A stretch of DNA of 64,000 nt from assembly GCA_947503335.1 (NCBI GenBank), contig CANNCY010000003.1:124001-188000 (forward strand), given 5' to 3'. The stretch is from an uncultured Pseudomonadales bacterium. GTDB lineage: Bacteria > Pseudomonadota > Gammaproteobacteria > Pseudomonadales > CANNCY01. The translations under genes were made by a program, and so were the position numbers. Below are positions 25,800-36,938 of the stretch, in pieces. Below the pieces are notes generated by a model. That model ran no database searches and was not told the DNA's origin. It saw only the letters and a list, made by a program, of their open reading frames with translations. The stretch's first letter is position 1; every line of letters begins with the position of its first letter.

Positions 25800-27097
25800 T
25801 CACTACTTTTTTAACAGCTTCAATGATTGCTTTGTCGGCAATGGTGCAGGCGGCTAGCGTAGATAACGTACGCGTTTGGCGTTCGCCCGAAAAAACGCGC
25901 ATCGTTTTAGACTTGAGCGGTAAAACCGAACATCGCGCTTTTGGGCTAGCATCAGACGATGGATATCGTTGGGTGTTCGATCTGCAAGGGGCTAGTTGGG
26001 CGCATAAGGGCAAGCTAGATTTTTCAGACTCGCCCATCAAACAACTGCGCACGGGTAAGCGCGACGGTAGTACGCGGGTCGTTATCGATTTGAACGAAAA
26101 GCTTAAGATGAAATCGTTCGCGTTAGCTCCCAATGGCAAGTCGGGTCATAGACTAGTAATCGATGTGTTCGACAATGACCATCAGGTTAAACCGATGCCA
26201 GTGGCTACGCCTAAGAGTAATCGTAATATCTTGATTGCCATTGACGCCGGCCACGGTGGTGATGACCCTGGAGCGATCGGCCCAGGCAAGCTTTACGAAA
26301 AGAATGTGGTGATGTCGATTGCCAAAACGTTGGCCGATCAGATCAATAATACCAAAGGGTACGAGGCGCGCTTAATTAGAACGGGCGACTATTATGTGGC
26401 CCTTCGTGATAGGGCAGCCCGCGCAAGAAAGATGCAGGCCGATCTTTTTGTCTCGATTCATGCCGACGCCTTTACTAAGCCTAGTGCTAGAGGAGCATCG
26501 GTGTTCGCCTTGTCTACCCGCGGTGCAACTAGTGAAATGGCTCGCCACCTAGCTCGCCGTGAAAACGCGTCAGATGTGTACGGTGGTGTAGGTGGTGTTG
26601 ATTTGAGTAATCAAGAGAAAATGGTGGCGCAGGTGTTGGTTGACCTGTCGATGGATCACACTATCGAGCAAAGTCTGAAAGTGGGCGATCACGTACTAGG
26701 CAATATGGGTAAAATGGCCCATCTCCACAAAAAACGTGTCGAGCAAGCGGCATTCGTTGTGTTGAAGAGTGCCGACGTGCCCAGTATTCTTGTTGAGACA
26801 GGATTTATCTCGAACCCCACCGAAGCAAAAAACCTTGGCTCTAGCCGCTACCGCAAGAAAATGGCTAACGCTATATTCAAAGGCATTGATTCGTACTTTA
26901 GAGCTCAGCCGCCTAAGAATACGTGGCTGGCAAATAATCTAGGTGCTTCGCCGTCAGAGCATCGAGTAGGTCGTGGCGATACTCTGTCGGTAATTGCTGC
27001 ACGCTACAATACGTCGGTGTCGTCAATTAAGCGCGAAAACAATTTAAGATCAGACAGTATTCGTGTCGGTCAAACACTAATTATTCCAAGCAGTTAA
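25775..27097 (+). CDS. N-acetylmuramoyl-L-alanine amidase (AmiB/AmiC type) with LysM
   Basis: A 440-residue periplasmic murein hydrolase that cleaves septal peptide crosslinks during daughter-cell separation. A signal peptide (about 1-27, ending MVQAAS) is followed by an AMIN domain (about 28-130) and an Amidase_3 catalytic domain (about 148-365). Its zinc ligands are seen in AGHGG, YEKN and SIHADA, and the catalytic glutamate in [10 protein letters not shown]-terminal LysM repeat (about 392-438, [12 protein letters not shown]) ends it. The ATG at 25775 has a GGGGAG site upstream. The tsaE-amidase-mutL order is the widespread amiB context. Confidence 0.95.
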   Translation: MARRSRYLVTTFLTASMIALSAMVQAASVDNVRVWRSPEKTRIVLDLSGKTEHRAFGLASDDGYRWVFDLQGASWAHKGKLDFSDSPIKQLRTGKRDGSTRVVIDLNEKLKMKSFALAPNGKSGHRLVIDVFDNDHQVKPMPVATPKSNRNILIAIDAGHGGDDPGAIGPGKLYEKNVVMSIAKTLADQINNTKGYEARLIRTGDYYVALRDRAARARKMQADLFVSIHADAFTKPSARGASVFALSTRGATSEMARHLARRENASDVYGGVGGVDLSNQEKMVAQVLVDLSMDHTIEQSLKVGDHVLGNMGKMAHLHKKRVEQAAFVVLKSADVPSILVETGFISNPTEAKNLGSSRYRKKMANAIFKGIDSYFRAQPPKNTWLANNLGASPSEHRVGRGDTLSVIAARYNTSVSSIKRENNLRSDSIRVGQTLIIPSS

Positions 27098-27099
27098 AC

Positions 27100-29013
27100 A
27101 TGAGTGTTATTAAGCAATTAAGCCCGCGTCTTGCTAACCAGATCGCCGCGGGCGAGGTGGTTGAGCGCCCAGCATCGGTGATTAAAGAGCTGTTAGAAAA
27201 CAGCATCGATGCCGGCTCAACGCAAATTGATGTCGAGGTTGAAGCGGGCGGCACCAAGCTAATTAAGGTGCGCGACAACGGTATCGGCATCGATAAGGAT
27301 GACCTGCCTTTGGCGCTAGCACGCCATGCTACTAGTAAGATCTATCACCTCGATGATCTAGAGGCAGTAGCTAGTCTTGGTTTTAGGGGCGAAGCGCTGG
27401 CGAGTATCAGTTCGGTGTCACGCCTAACGCTGACGTCGAATCAGAATACCAGTGGCCCAGGTTGGTGCGTAACCGCCGAGGGTATTGATATGCACACCTC
27501 GGTGAAGGCGGCCGCTCATCAGCGCGGTACTACCATCGAAGTGCGCGATCTGTTTTTTAACACCCCTGCACGCAAAAAGTTTTTAAGAACCGAGCGCACT
27601 GAATTTACCAAGATTGATGAGATCGTTAAGCGCTTGGCACTGTGCAACTTTGCCGTTGGCTTTCAGCTTGTGCACAACGGGCGAGTGATTCACACCTTTA
27701 AACCGGCAACGACGCAAGCCGAAATGGAGCGTCGCGTGGCACAAATCTGTGGCCCCAACTTTATGCAGCAAAGCCTGTTTGTAGATATCGAGCGTATGGG
27801 TTTGCGTTTATGGGGTTGGATGGGGCTGCCTACGTTTTCAAGATCGCAGGCCGATCTGCAGCACTTCTTTGTTAATGGGCGTATGATTCGCGACCGCGTG
27901 GTGACCCACGCCGTTAAGCAGGCCTATCAAGATGTGTTGTATCACGGTCGCCACCCTGCCTACGCGTTGTATTTAGAATTAGACCCCGCGACGGTAGACG
28001 TAAACGTGCACCCGACCAAACACGAAGTTCGATTTAGAGACGGGCGCAGTGTTCATGACTTTTTATATCGCTCGTTGCACCGCACCATTGCCGATGTACG
28101 CCCAAGTGGTGATACCTTGTCGACGGTCGCGCCCGAAAGCCAAGTGGCCGAGCAGGCACCAACGCAAGGGCATATGCCGTTGTGGCAAAACCGCGAACGA
28201 CCGTCATTTGATTCGGCTCAGCAGTTGCAGGCCTATGGGCAATTACATCCTCACAATAGCGATCATCAAAGTGGTGGTGAGTCTGGTGCTGCAGGCTTTG
28301 CTTATCAGGGTGGTGTAAATGATGTGGCAGGTGGCTTGCAGGCAGGTACTAGTGCGTATGGTGGTATGCCGGCAGGTCTAGCTGAAAGCTCTGCGATGCC
28401 TTCGATCGCCGATCACAGTGATCCAGAATCACCACCGCTAGGCTTTGCTGTAGCACAGCTACACGGCATCTATATCTTGGCAGAAAATGCCGAGGGGTTG
28501 GTGCTAGTTGATATGCATGCGGCGCACGAGCGAATAACCTACGAGCGTTTAAAGCTTGCATGGGATGGCGAGGGGTTAAAGCCGCAGCCATTGCTAGTGC
28601 CTATTTCAATGGCGGTCAGTGAGGGCGAGGCCGATATGGCCGAAGAGCATGCATCAATACTCGCCCAGCTGGGCGTTGAGCTAGAGCGTGTTGGGCCTGA
28701 GTCTATGCTAATTCGCCAAGTGCCCAATCTGCTCAAAGATGCTGATGTTGAGTCGCTAGTGCGCGATATTATCTCTGATTTGATTCAACATGGTTCTAGT
28801 TCTCGCGTACTTGAACAGCATAATGAGCTATTAAGTACGATGGCATGTCATGGGTCGGTGCGAGCTAATCGTCGGTTAACCATTCCTGAAATGAACGCAT
28901 TGTTGCGCGATATGGAGCACACCGAGCGCAGTGGTCAATGTAACCACGGTCGCCCAACTTGGACTAGGCTGACACTAAGCGAGCTAGACAAGCTATTCTT
29001 GAGAGGGCGCTAG
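27100..29013 (+). CDS. mutL: DNA mismatch repair protein MutL
   Basis: A 637-residue GHKL ATPase that couples mismatch recognition to strand removal. The N-terminal ATPase motifs are [26 protein letters not shown] and [10 protein letters not shown], and a Q/S/G-rich linker spans about 340-450. The C-terminal dimerisation domain carries [12 protein letters not shown] at 471-482. This is the DMHA(X)2E(X)4E metal-binding motif of nicking-competent MutL proteins, so this MutL is likely an endonuclease in a MutH-independent system, as in Pseudomonas. Starts 2 bases after the amidase stop. Confidence 0.97.
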   Translation: MSVIKQLSPRLANQIAAGEVVERPASVIKELLENSIDAGSTQIDVEVEAGGTKLIKVRDNGIGIDKDDLPLALARHATSKIYHLDDLEAVASLGFRGEALASISSVSRLTLTSNQNTSGPGWCVTAEGIDMHTSVKAAAHQRGTTIEVRDLFFNTPARKKFLRTERTEFTKIDEIVKRLALCNFAVGFQLVHNGRVIHTFKPATTQAEMERRVAQICGPNFMQQSLFVDIERMGLRLWGWMGLPTFSRSQADLQHFFVNGRMIRDRVVTHAVKQAYQDVLYHGRHPAYALYLELDPATVDVNVHPTKHEVRFRDGRSVHDFLYRSLHRTIADVRPSGDTLSTVAPESQVAEQAPTQGHMPLWQNRERPSFDSAQQLQAYGQLHPHNSDHQSGGESGAAGFAYQGGVNDVAGGLQAGTSAYGGMPAGLAESSAMPSIADHSDPESPPLGFAVAQLHGIYILAENAEGLVLVDMHAAHERITYERLKLAWDGEGLKPQPLLVPISMAVSEGEADMAEEHASILAQLGVELERVGPESMLIRQVPNLLKDADVESLVRDIISDLIQHGSSSRVLEQHNELLSTMACHGSVRANRRLTIPEMNALLRDMEHTERSGQCNHGRPTWTRLTLSELDKLFLRGR

Positions 29014-29030
29014 GTAAACCGAGAGCAACC

Positions 29031-29975
29031 ATGTCAGATAAACCTGTAATCCTGCTGATGGGGCCCACCGCGTCAGGTAAAACCCGATTGGCGATGGAGC
29101 TGTATGATCGAGGTGGCTTTGAATTAATCAATGTCGACTCGGCGCTCGTGTATCGCGGCATGAATATTGGCTCAGCAAAACCTAGTGCAGAAGAACTAAC
29201 CCAATATCCGCATCGCCTTGTTGATATTCGCGACCCCGATCAGCCCTATTCGGTGGCGAGCTTTTATGACGACGCGTGGCAAGCTATTGACGAGGTATTG
29301 GCGCGAGGCAACACACCGCTATTAGTGGGTGGCACGATTCTATACTTTAAGGCATTGGTTGATGGTTTGGCTGATATGCCTTCGGCAGACCCGGCGTTAC
29401 GTGCCGAAATAGAAGCTCGGGCAAACAAAGAAGGTTGGCCAGCGCTGCACGAAGAGTTGGCAAAGGTTGACCCACAAGCTGCAGCGCGATTACACCCAAA
29501 CCATTCACAACGTATTCAGCGTGCGCTAGAAGTTTATTACGTATCGGGTAAGTCACTGACTCAATGGCATCAAGAGCAGGGCGATCACGAACGGGCTAAG
29601 GGTTATAACTTAAAACCCATAGCTATCATGGCTGACACGCGAGAGCTGTTAGATCAGCGCATCGAGGGTCGGTTTGAAGCTATGCTTGAGCAGGGTTTGA
29701 TTGACGAAGTGAATAGGCTTCGTGATCAGTATGATCTAAATTTAGATTTACCATCGATGCGATCAGTGGGTTATCGCCAGGTTTGGCAGTATCTTGAGCA
29801 GGAACTTACCTACGATCAAATGGTCGAAGATGCTAACACCGCAACGCGTCGGTTGGCGCGGCGCCAGTTGACCTGGTTACGTAAGTGGCCAGATTTACCT
29901 TGGCTTTATGTAGGTGAGGAGGTAAATTGGAGTGACTTAGCAAGTCAGTTGATGGATCAGCTTGACCTTGTCTAA
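29031..29975 (+). CDS. miaA: tRNA dimethylallyltransferase
   Basis: A 314-residue enzyme transferring dimethylallyl groups from DMAPP to A37 of tRNAs reading UNN codons, the first step to ms2i6A. GPTASGKTRLAMEL near residue 11 is the P-loop, and NVDSALVYRGMNIGSAKPS, VGGTILYFKAL and SMRSVGYRQVWQYL are family blocks. The C-terminal ARRQLTWLRKW binds tRNA. Length is normal. It follows mutL by 17 bases and precedes hfq after a 254-base gap that may hold a separate hfq promoter. Confidence 0.97.
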   Translation: MSDKPVILLMGPTASGKTRLAMELYDRGGFELINVDSALVYRGMNIGSAKPSAEELTQYPHRLVDIRDPDQPYSVASFYDDAWQAIDEVLARGNTPLLVGGTILYFKALVDGLADMPSADPALRAEIEARANKEGWPALHEELAKVDPQAAARLHPNHSQRIQRALEVYYVSGKSLTQWHQEQGDHERAKGYNLKPIAIMADTRELLDQRIEGRFEAMLEQGLIDEVNRLRDQYDLNLDLPSMRSVGYRQVWQYLEQELTYDQMVEDANTATRRLARRQLTWLRKWPDLPWLYVGEEVNWSDLASQLMDQLDLV

Positions 29976-30039
29976 GGCTTGATTGTTAAGTTTTTTAATA
30001 AATACACGTGATTTTCTGGCCTTTTTAATCGTAGCTACT

Positions 30040-30081
30040 ATGTTGTTAGTGCTAGTTAAAATGTTGTTAGTGCTAGTTAAA
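30040..30081. repeat. 21-base perfect tandem duplication before hfq
   Basis: The 21 bases at 30040-30060, beginning ATGTTGTTAG and ending AGTTAAA, are repeated exactly at 30061-30081, and the next four bases ATGT begin a third copy. The array is AT-rich and lies in the 254-base miaA-hfq gap, about 150 bases before the hfq start. Perfect identity suggests recent slippage duplication. No -10 or -35 element is clearly inside it. Confidence 0.9.
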
Positions 30082-30229
30082 ATGTACTGGCGTATTGGGC
30101 GGGTGGTCTTCGTACAATACTTTTGTGTATAAACAATGTTTTTTCGCGCTTCCTCATACTGAGGCGCCGCCTGAATTTGGGCGGGGGTGTGGCTTCCAGG
30201 TGCGAGTTATAATTTTAAGGAGAACAGCC

Positions 30230-30484
30230 ATGTCAAAGGGGCACAGCTTACAAGACCCTTACCTAAACGTTCTACGTAAAGAGCGTATTCCTGTATCGAT
30301 TTATCTTGTTAATGGTATCAAACTGCAAGGGCAGGTCGAGTCTTTCGATCAGTTCGTAGTACTGCTTAAGAACACCGTTAGCCAAATGGTTTACAAACAT
30401 GCAATCTCGACGGTTGTACCGTCGCGCGCAGTGCGTGTACCTGCTCAAAACCCCGCTGGTGAAGGCGCGGCTGAAGAGTCGTAA
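30230..30484 (+). CDS. hfq: RNA chaperone Hfq
   Basis: Starting at the ATG 30230 with an AAGGAGA ribosome-binding site just upstream, the protein has 84 residues beginning [13 protein letters not shown]; the longer upstream open frame lacks Hfq similarity. The Sm1 motif ([20 protein letters not shown]) and Sm2 motif ([11 protein letters not shown]) are intact, with Q8, F42-type and K/H residues for poly-U binding. The C-terminal tail is short and rich in A, E and G, as in Pseudomonas rather than the long E. coli tail. It acts as a hexamer pairing small RNAs with mRNAs. hflX follows after 18 bases. Confidence 0.97.
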   Translation: MSKGHSLQDPYLNVLRKERIPVSIYLVNGIKLQGQVESFDQFVVLLKNTVSQMVYKHAISTVVPSRAVRVPAQNPAGEGAAEES

Positions 30485-30502
30485 TAGCGAGGGTTAATTC
30501 GA

Positions 30503-31822
30503 TTGTTTTTTGATCGACCTGATTCGGGTGAGCTAGCAGTTCTGGTTCACCTGGATCTAGCGAGTGATGACCAAACTGAGGATCCTCGCGAATTTGAAGA
30601 GCTTGTCTTATCTGCCGGCGGCGACCCCGTTACCTTTGTTACAGGTACGCGCACTTCGCCGACCGCAAAATACTTTATCGGTCAAGGAAAGCTAGAGGAG
30701 CTTCAGCAAGTAGTTGAAGACACCGAAGCCGAAATCGTAATCTTTAATCATGCATTATCGCCAAGCCAAGAGCGCAACTTAGAAGCTGCCCTTGAGTGTC
30801 GTGTGCTTGATCGTACCGGTTTAATTCTAGATATTTTTGCTCAGCGTGCCCGCACCCATGAGGGTAAATTGCAGGTTGAGCTCGCCCAATTGCGTCACAT
30901 GTCAACTCGTTTGATACGAGGCTGGACACACCTTGAGCGGCAAAAGGGTGGTATTGGTTTGCGTGGCCCTGGCGAAACGCAGTTAGAAACAGACCGTCGC
31001 TTATTGCGTGGGCGAATCAGTCTTATTGAATCGAAACTAGATAAGGTGCGAAAGCAGCGCGATCAGGGCAGGCGGGCGCGCAAGCGTTCTGACACGCAGA
31101 CGGTGTCGTTGGTGGGTTACACCAATGCTGGCAAATCTACTTTGTTTAATGCCATCACGGGCAGTAAAGTTTATGCGGCTGATCAGCTGTTTGCCACGCT
31201 AGACCCTACGCTTCGTCGTATTGAGTTAGACGACATTGGTCCAGTCATCTTAGCTGATACTGTGGGTTTTATTCGTCATTTACCACATCGCTTGGTTGAG
31301 GCATTTAGGGCAACCCTTGAAGAGGCTGCCAGCGCTGACTTGCTAGTACATGTGATTGATTGTGCCTCTGAAGAGCGCTCAGACAACATAAAGCAGGTGA
31401 ATCATGTGCTTGCCGAGATCGGCGCAGGCGATTTACCGGTATTAGAGGTCTATAACAAAATTGACCTGTTATCGAACGCGTCGGCTAAGATTGAAACCAA
31501 TGCCCATGGCGAGCCGGTGCGAGTATGGTTGTCGGCAAAAGATAATGAGGGCTTGGATTTATTGCTTAGTGCCCTTATTAAACGTCTAAGCGACGACATT
31601 CTTGCATTTTGTGTTACTCTTTCTGCTGCAGATGCAAGAATCAGGGCACAGCTGCACGCCGCTAATAGTGTGCGAGAAGAGCGATATTTAGACGACGGTA
31701 GTATCGAATTAGACGTGCGTATTGAACGGGCAGAGTTAAACCGTCTGCTTTCAAAAGAAAGCGAACAAGTAAAACAAAAGTTTCCGATGACCCAGTCGAT
31801 TGAAGACTGGCAAAAGATCTAA
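30503..31822 (+). CDS. hflX: ribosome-rescue GTPase HflX
   Basis: A 439-residue GTPase that splits stalled 70S ribosomes, notably under heat stress. It uses a TTG start: the frame begins MFFDRPDSGELAVLVHLDL, the expected N-terminus, and no ATG is available. The HflX N-terminal domain with GGDPVTFVTGTR and a basic coiled region (RKQRDQGRRARKR) precede the G domain: GYTNAGKSTLF (G1), DTVGFIRHLPH (G3) and NKIDLL (G4). Length is normal. It lies between hfq and hflK as in E. coli and Pseudomonas. Confidence 0.96.
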   Translation: MFFDRPDSGELAVLVHLDLASDDQTEDPREFEELVLSAGGDPVTFVTGTRTSPTAKYFIGQGKLEELQQVVEDTEAEIVIFNHALSPSQERNLEAALECRVLDRTGLILDIFAQRARTHEGKLQVELAQLRHMSTRLIRGWTHLERQKGGIGLRGPGETQLETDRRLLRGRISLIESKLDKVRKQRDQGRRARKRSDTQTVSLVGYTNAGKSTLFNAITGSKVYAADQLFATLDPTLRRIELDDIGPVILADTVGFIRHLPHRLVEAFRATLEEAASADLLVHVIDCASEERSDNIKQVNHVLAEIGAGDLPVLEVYNKIDLLSNASAKIETNAHGEPVRVWLSAKDNEGLDLLLSALIKRLSDDILAFCVTLSAADARIRAQLHAANSVREERYLDDGSIELDVRIERAELNRLLSKESEQVKQKFPMTQSIEDWQKI

Positions 31823-31849
31823 GAAATATCAGACAGTGTGAGGAATAAA

Positions 31850-33010
31850 ATGGCCTGGAATGAACCGGGTGGTAATGGTCAAGATCCTTGGGGTAACAAG
31901 GGTGGCAACCAGGGCCCACAAGACTTTGACGAGTCGTTAAAGAACTTTCAGAAAAAGATGAATGGTCTTTTTGGCGAAGGTGGCTCAAATGATAATGGCT
32001 TTAATCCACGTGTACTATTAATGGGTTTAGCAACACTTGCAGTGTTGTGGGCAGTTTCTGGTTTTTATCAGTTAGACCAAAAAGAGCAGGCTGTTGTGTT
32101 GCGTTTTGGTGAGTATCACGATGTCAAAACAGCGGGCCTGCACTGGAATCCAAACGGTATTGATACGGTAATTCGTCACGATGTAACGGGCATTCGTACT
32201 ACGAAAACGTCGGGCCAGATGCTGACCCAAGACGAGAATATCGTAAAGGTTGATCTAACCGTTCAGTACAACATTAAAAATGTTAAAGACTTTTCGCTTA
32301 ATGTTGCAGAGCCAGAAAACAGTCTTCAGCAAGCCACCGACAGTGCGTTGCGTCATGTTGTGGGCTCAACCACTATGGACGAAGTAATCACTGATGGTCG
32401 TGCACAGATGGCTGCCGAGACCAAGCAGCGTTTGCAAGATTTGATGGACGACTACGGTACCGGCGTATTTATCGTCGATGTGAACGTGCAAGAAGCAGCC
32501 GCTCCTCGCGAAGTGCAAGCAGCATTCGATGACGTAGTAAAGGCGCGAGAAGATCAGCAACGTTCTAGTAACGAGGCGCAAGCCTACGCGAACGCAGTGG
32601 TGCCCGAGGCACGTGGTCGTGCGCAACGCATGGTCGAAGAGTCAGTGGCATATCGTGATCAGGTAATCGCGCGTGCGCAGGGTGAGGCAGATCGCTTTAG
32701 CGCGCTATTGGTAGAGTATGAAAAAGCACCCGAGGTAACCCGCGAGCGTTTGTATATCGACGCAATGCAATCGGTTATGTCATCAAGTACTAAGGTAATG
32801 GTTGATGTCGAAGGTGGTAACAATATGATGTATCTGCCGTTAGACCAGCTTCGCAATGGTTCAGCTAATCAGGCGTTGCCATCATCGCAGCAGCCAGCAA
32901 CTATTTCGCTAACCACTCGTGATGTGCAGCGTATTCGTGACGCTGTTATCGATAAGCTAAGTAACGAGGGTTCTTCTTCAAACCGTGTTCGCCGTAGAGA
33001 GGGTCGATAA
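31850..33010 (+). CDS. hflK: FtsH regulator HflK (SPFH/prohibitin family)
   Basis: Starting at the ATG 31850, eight bases after a GAGGA element, it has 386 residues beginning MAWNEPGGNGQDPWG; an in-frame GTG at 31838 overlaps that ribosome-binding region and is less likely. A G/N-rich cytoplasmic tail precedes one membrane helix (about 54-72). A periplasmic SPFH domain, a long coiled coil (about 215-300) and a low-complexity C-terminus follow. With HflC it forms the large cage around the membrane protease FtsH. The hflC ATG follows directly. Confidence 0.96.
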   Translation: MAWNEPGGNGQDPWGNKGGNQGPQDFDESLKNFQKKMNGLFGEGGSNDNGFNPRVLLMGLATLAVLWAVSGFYQLDQKEQAVVLRFGEYHDVKTAGLHWNPNGIDTVIRHDVTGIRTTKTSGQMLTQDENIVKVDLTVQYNIKNVKDFSLNVAEPENSLQQATDSALRHVVGSTTMDEVITDGRAQMAAETKQRLQDLMDDYGTGVFIVDVNVQEAAAPREVQAAFDDVVKAREDQQRSSNEAQAYANAVVPEARGRAQRMVEESVAYRDQVIARAQGEADRFSALLVEYEKAPEVTRERLYIDAMQSVMSSSTKVMVDVEGGNNMMYLPLDQLRNGSANQALPSSQQPATISLTTRDVQRIRDAVIDKLSNEGSSSNRVRRREGR

Positions 33011-33886
33011 ATGAGTAATCGTAGTTTCTTTTCGCTCGCCCTACTGCTGATTGCGGTATTGCTAGTACTGAGTTCTGTATACATCGTTAAAGAAACCGAT
33101 CGAGCAGTATTGCTGCGCTTCGGTAAGGTTGAGATCGCCGATGTACCTAAGGGGCTTCAGTTCAAAGTGCCTATGGTTGATGTGGTTCGCAAATTTGATT
33201 CGCGAGTACAAACCCTTGACGCACCACCAGAGCAGTTTCTTAACATTGAGAAAAAGCCGCTGAACGTAGATTCCTTTGCTAAATGGCGCATTCGCGACGT
33301 ACAAAAGTTTTATACGGCAACCAATGGTTCGCTAGATGTCGCTAACCGCCTATTGGCACAACGTGTCAACGAAGGTCTTCGTAACGAGTTTGGTCGTCGT
33401 ACGCTACACGAAGTGGTTTCAGGTCAGCGTGATGAGATGATGGCGCTGCTAACGCAGCAGTTGAACGAGATTGCTGGTACAGAAATGGGTATCGACGTTG
33501 TTGATGTTCGTATCAAGCGTATCGAATTACCTGCACAGGTAAGTGACTCGGTATTTAACCGTATGCGTACCGAGCGTGAGCGTCAGGCCGCAGATTATCG
33601 CGCGAAGGGTAAAGAAGCAGCTGAGGGTATTCGTGCTGAGGCCGATCGTCAAAAGATCGTGATCGAAGCAGAGGCGTACCGTACCGCAGAGCGCAACCGA
33701 GGTGAAGGCGATGCTCAAGCGGCGGCAACTTATGCAGATGCTTATAACCGTGACCCAGAGTTTTATGCCTTTATGCGTAGCTTGCAGGCTTATAAAGAAA
33801 CCTTTGCTAATAAGGGTGATACCTTGGTGGTTGACCCAGATAGCGAATTCTTTAAATACCTAAAGAGCGCTCAGGGTAAAAAATAA
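33011..33886 (+). CDS. hflC: FtsH regulator HflC (SPFH/prohibitin family)
   Basis: A 291-residue partner of HflK. A single N-terminal membrane segment (about 7-25) is followed by the SPFH domain (YIVKETDRAVLLRFGKVE) and a charged coiled coil (about 185-250, RTERERQAADYRAKGKEA). Length is normal. The gene starts immediately after hflK and is followed by a strong terminator, which ends the hfq-hflX-hflKC transcript. Confidence 0.96.
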   Translation: MSNRSFFSLALLLIAVLLVLSSVYIVKETDRAVLLRFGKVEIADVPKGLQFKVPMVDVVRKFDSRVQTLDAPPEQFLNIEKKPLNVDSFAKWRIRDVQKFYTATNGSLDVANRLLAQRVNEGLRNEFGRRTLHEVVSGQRDEMMALLTQQLNEIAGTEMGIDVVDVRIKRIELPAQVSDSVFNRMRTERERQAADYRAKGKEAAEGIRAEADRQKIVIEAEAYRTAERNRGEGDAQAAATYADAYNRDPEFYAFMRSLQAYKETFANKGDTLVVDPDSEFFKYLKSAQGKK

Positions 33887-33927
33887 CAGCCGATAGGTTA
33901 GCGCCTAAAGCTGATGTAAAATCGCAG

Positions 33928-33953
33928 AAACCGGGCCAGTTGCCCGGTTTTTT
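33928..33953 (+). terminator. intrinsic terminator after hflC
   Basis: A 9-base stem AAACCGGGC (33928-33936) pairs with GCCCGGTTT (33942-33950) around a five-base loop and runs into further Ts. It lies about 40 bases after the hflC stop and separates hflKC from hisZ-purA. Confidence 0.9.
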
Positions 33954-33993
33954 GCTGTCTTAGGCTTTGAAAAAATCAAAAAAGCGAGATTGT

Positions 33994-36467
<2,474 letters not shown>

Positions 36468-36490
36468 TTCACTCAAGTAAATAGATAGAA

Positions 36491-36515
36491 AGGCCGCATT
36501 TATGCGGCCTTTTTT
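36491..36515 (+). terminator. intrinsic terminator after purA
   Basis: AGGCCGCA (36491-36498) pairs with TGCGGCCT (36503-36510) around a four-base loop and is followed by a T-run. It sits 24 bases after purA and 11 bases from the end of the convergent small gene, so it may serve both. Confidence 0.88.
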
Positions 36516-36525
36516 GTATCTAAGC

Positions 36526-36798
36526 TTATTTGTTGGCGTTATCTAGTTCGCGCCACACATCGCCTACCTGTTCCATATCCATGGTTTTTACATCTAGCGC
36601 GATCAGTATCGCCAGTAACAACTGAGCACCTAAGGTGCCGGTCGATACCTTTGTTCTTAACGTGCCTGAGCTCTGTTCAATCCCGATCTCTGACAGCATG
36701 GCTGACAACTGATTGTAATCAACGCCCCTCAAAATCATCTGAGATCTGATCAGGCGCTTCAGCGTTTCTGCCAACGCGGGTGAATCATACATGGCCAT
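36526..36798 (-). CDS. small DUF6471-like protein, possible HTH regulator
   Basis: A 90-residue protein with an ATG at 36796-36798 and a GAGGGG ribosome-binding site. The central part (about 18-70: LRGVDYNQLSAMLSEIGI, then SGTLRTKVSTGTLGAQLLLA) matches my memory of the DUF6471 pattern. It also has the helix spacing of Cro/CI-type helix-turn-helix proteins: an LSAMLSEIG helix, a turn, then a TLRTKVS recognition-like helix. It is divergent from qmcA, and two inverted repeats lie between them. A DNA-binding autoregulator is my inference; no function is established for the family that I know of. Confidence 0.6.
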   Translation of the reverse strand: MAMYDSPALAETLKRLIRSQMILRGVDYNQLSAMLSEIGIEQSSGTLRTKVSTGTLGAQLLLAILIALDVKTMDMEQVGDVWRELDNANK

Positions 36799-36813
36799 AC
36801 AACAATGCCCCTC

Positions 36814-36843
36814 AATCTAACTATTGTTAAGTATATTAAACAA
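36814..36843 (-). promoter_or_regulatory. putative leftward promoter of the DUF6471 gene
   Basis: On the minus strand TTGTTT (36838-36843) and TAGATT (36814-36819) are spaced by 18 bases, with the gene start about 16 bases beyond the -10. An imperfect inverted repeat fills the spacer. Confidence 0.45.
36824..36843. promoter_or_regulatory. operator-like inverted repeat 1
   Basis: TTGTT (36824-36828) and AACAA (36839-36843) form inverted arms around an AT-rich 10-base centre. It lies between the -10 and -35 of the leftward promoter, where a bound repressor would block it. It resembles the second repeat at 36881-36902. Confidence 0.4.
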
Positions 36844-36847
36844 ATGC

Positions 36848-36876
36848 TTGTTATAAGTAAAATGCTGTGCTAGATT
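36848..36876 (+). promoter_or_regulatory. putative promoter of qmcA-nfeD
   Basis: TTGTTA (36848-36853) and TAGATT (36871-36876) are separated by exactly 17 bases. Transcription would start near 36883, inside the second inverted repeat, about 56 bases before the qmcA ATG. Confidence 0.5.
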
Positions 36877-36880
36877 TACA

Positions 36881-36902
36881 TTTGTTAACGATAATTAACA
36901 AA
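36881..36902. promoter_or_regulatory. operator-like inverted repeat 2
   Basis: TTTGTTAA (36881-36888) and TTAACAAA (36895-36902) are perfect 8-base inverted arms around a 6-base centre. The site covers the expected transcription start of qmcA, a typical repressor position. Confidence 0.5.
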
Positions 36903-36938
36903 CGTAATCCCAGAAGGCGTAATGCTAAGGAGCTTAAA

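Noticed and set aside
30503-33886. hflX-hflK-hflC considered as a phage-lysogeny or defence locus because of the historic gene names
   Set aside because: These are conserved housekeeping genes for ribosome rescue and FtsH control, in their usual order after hfq.
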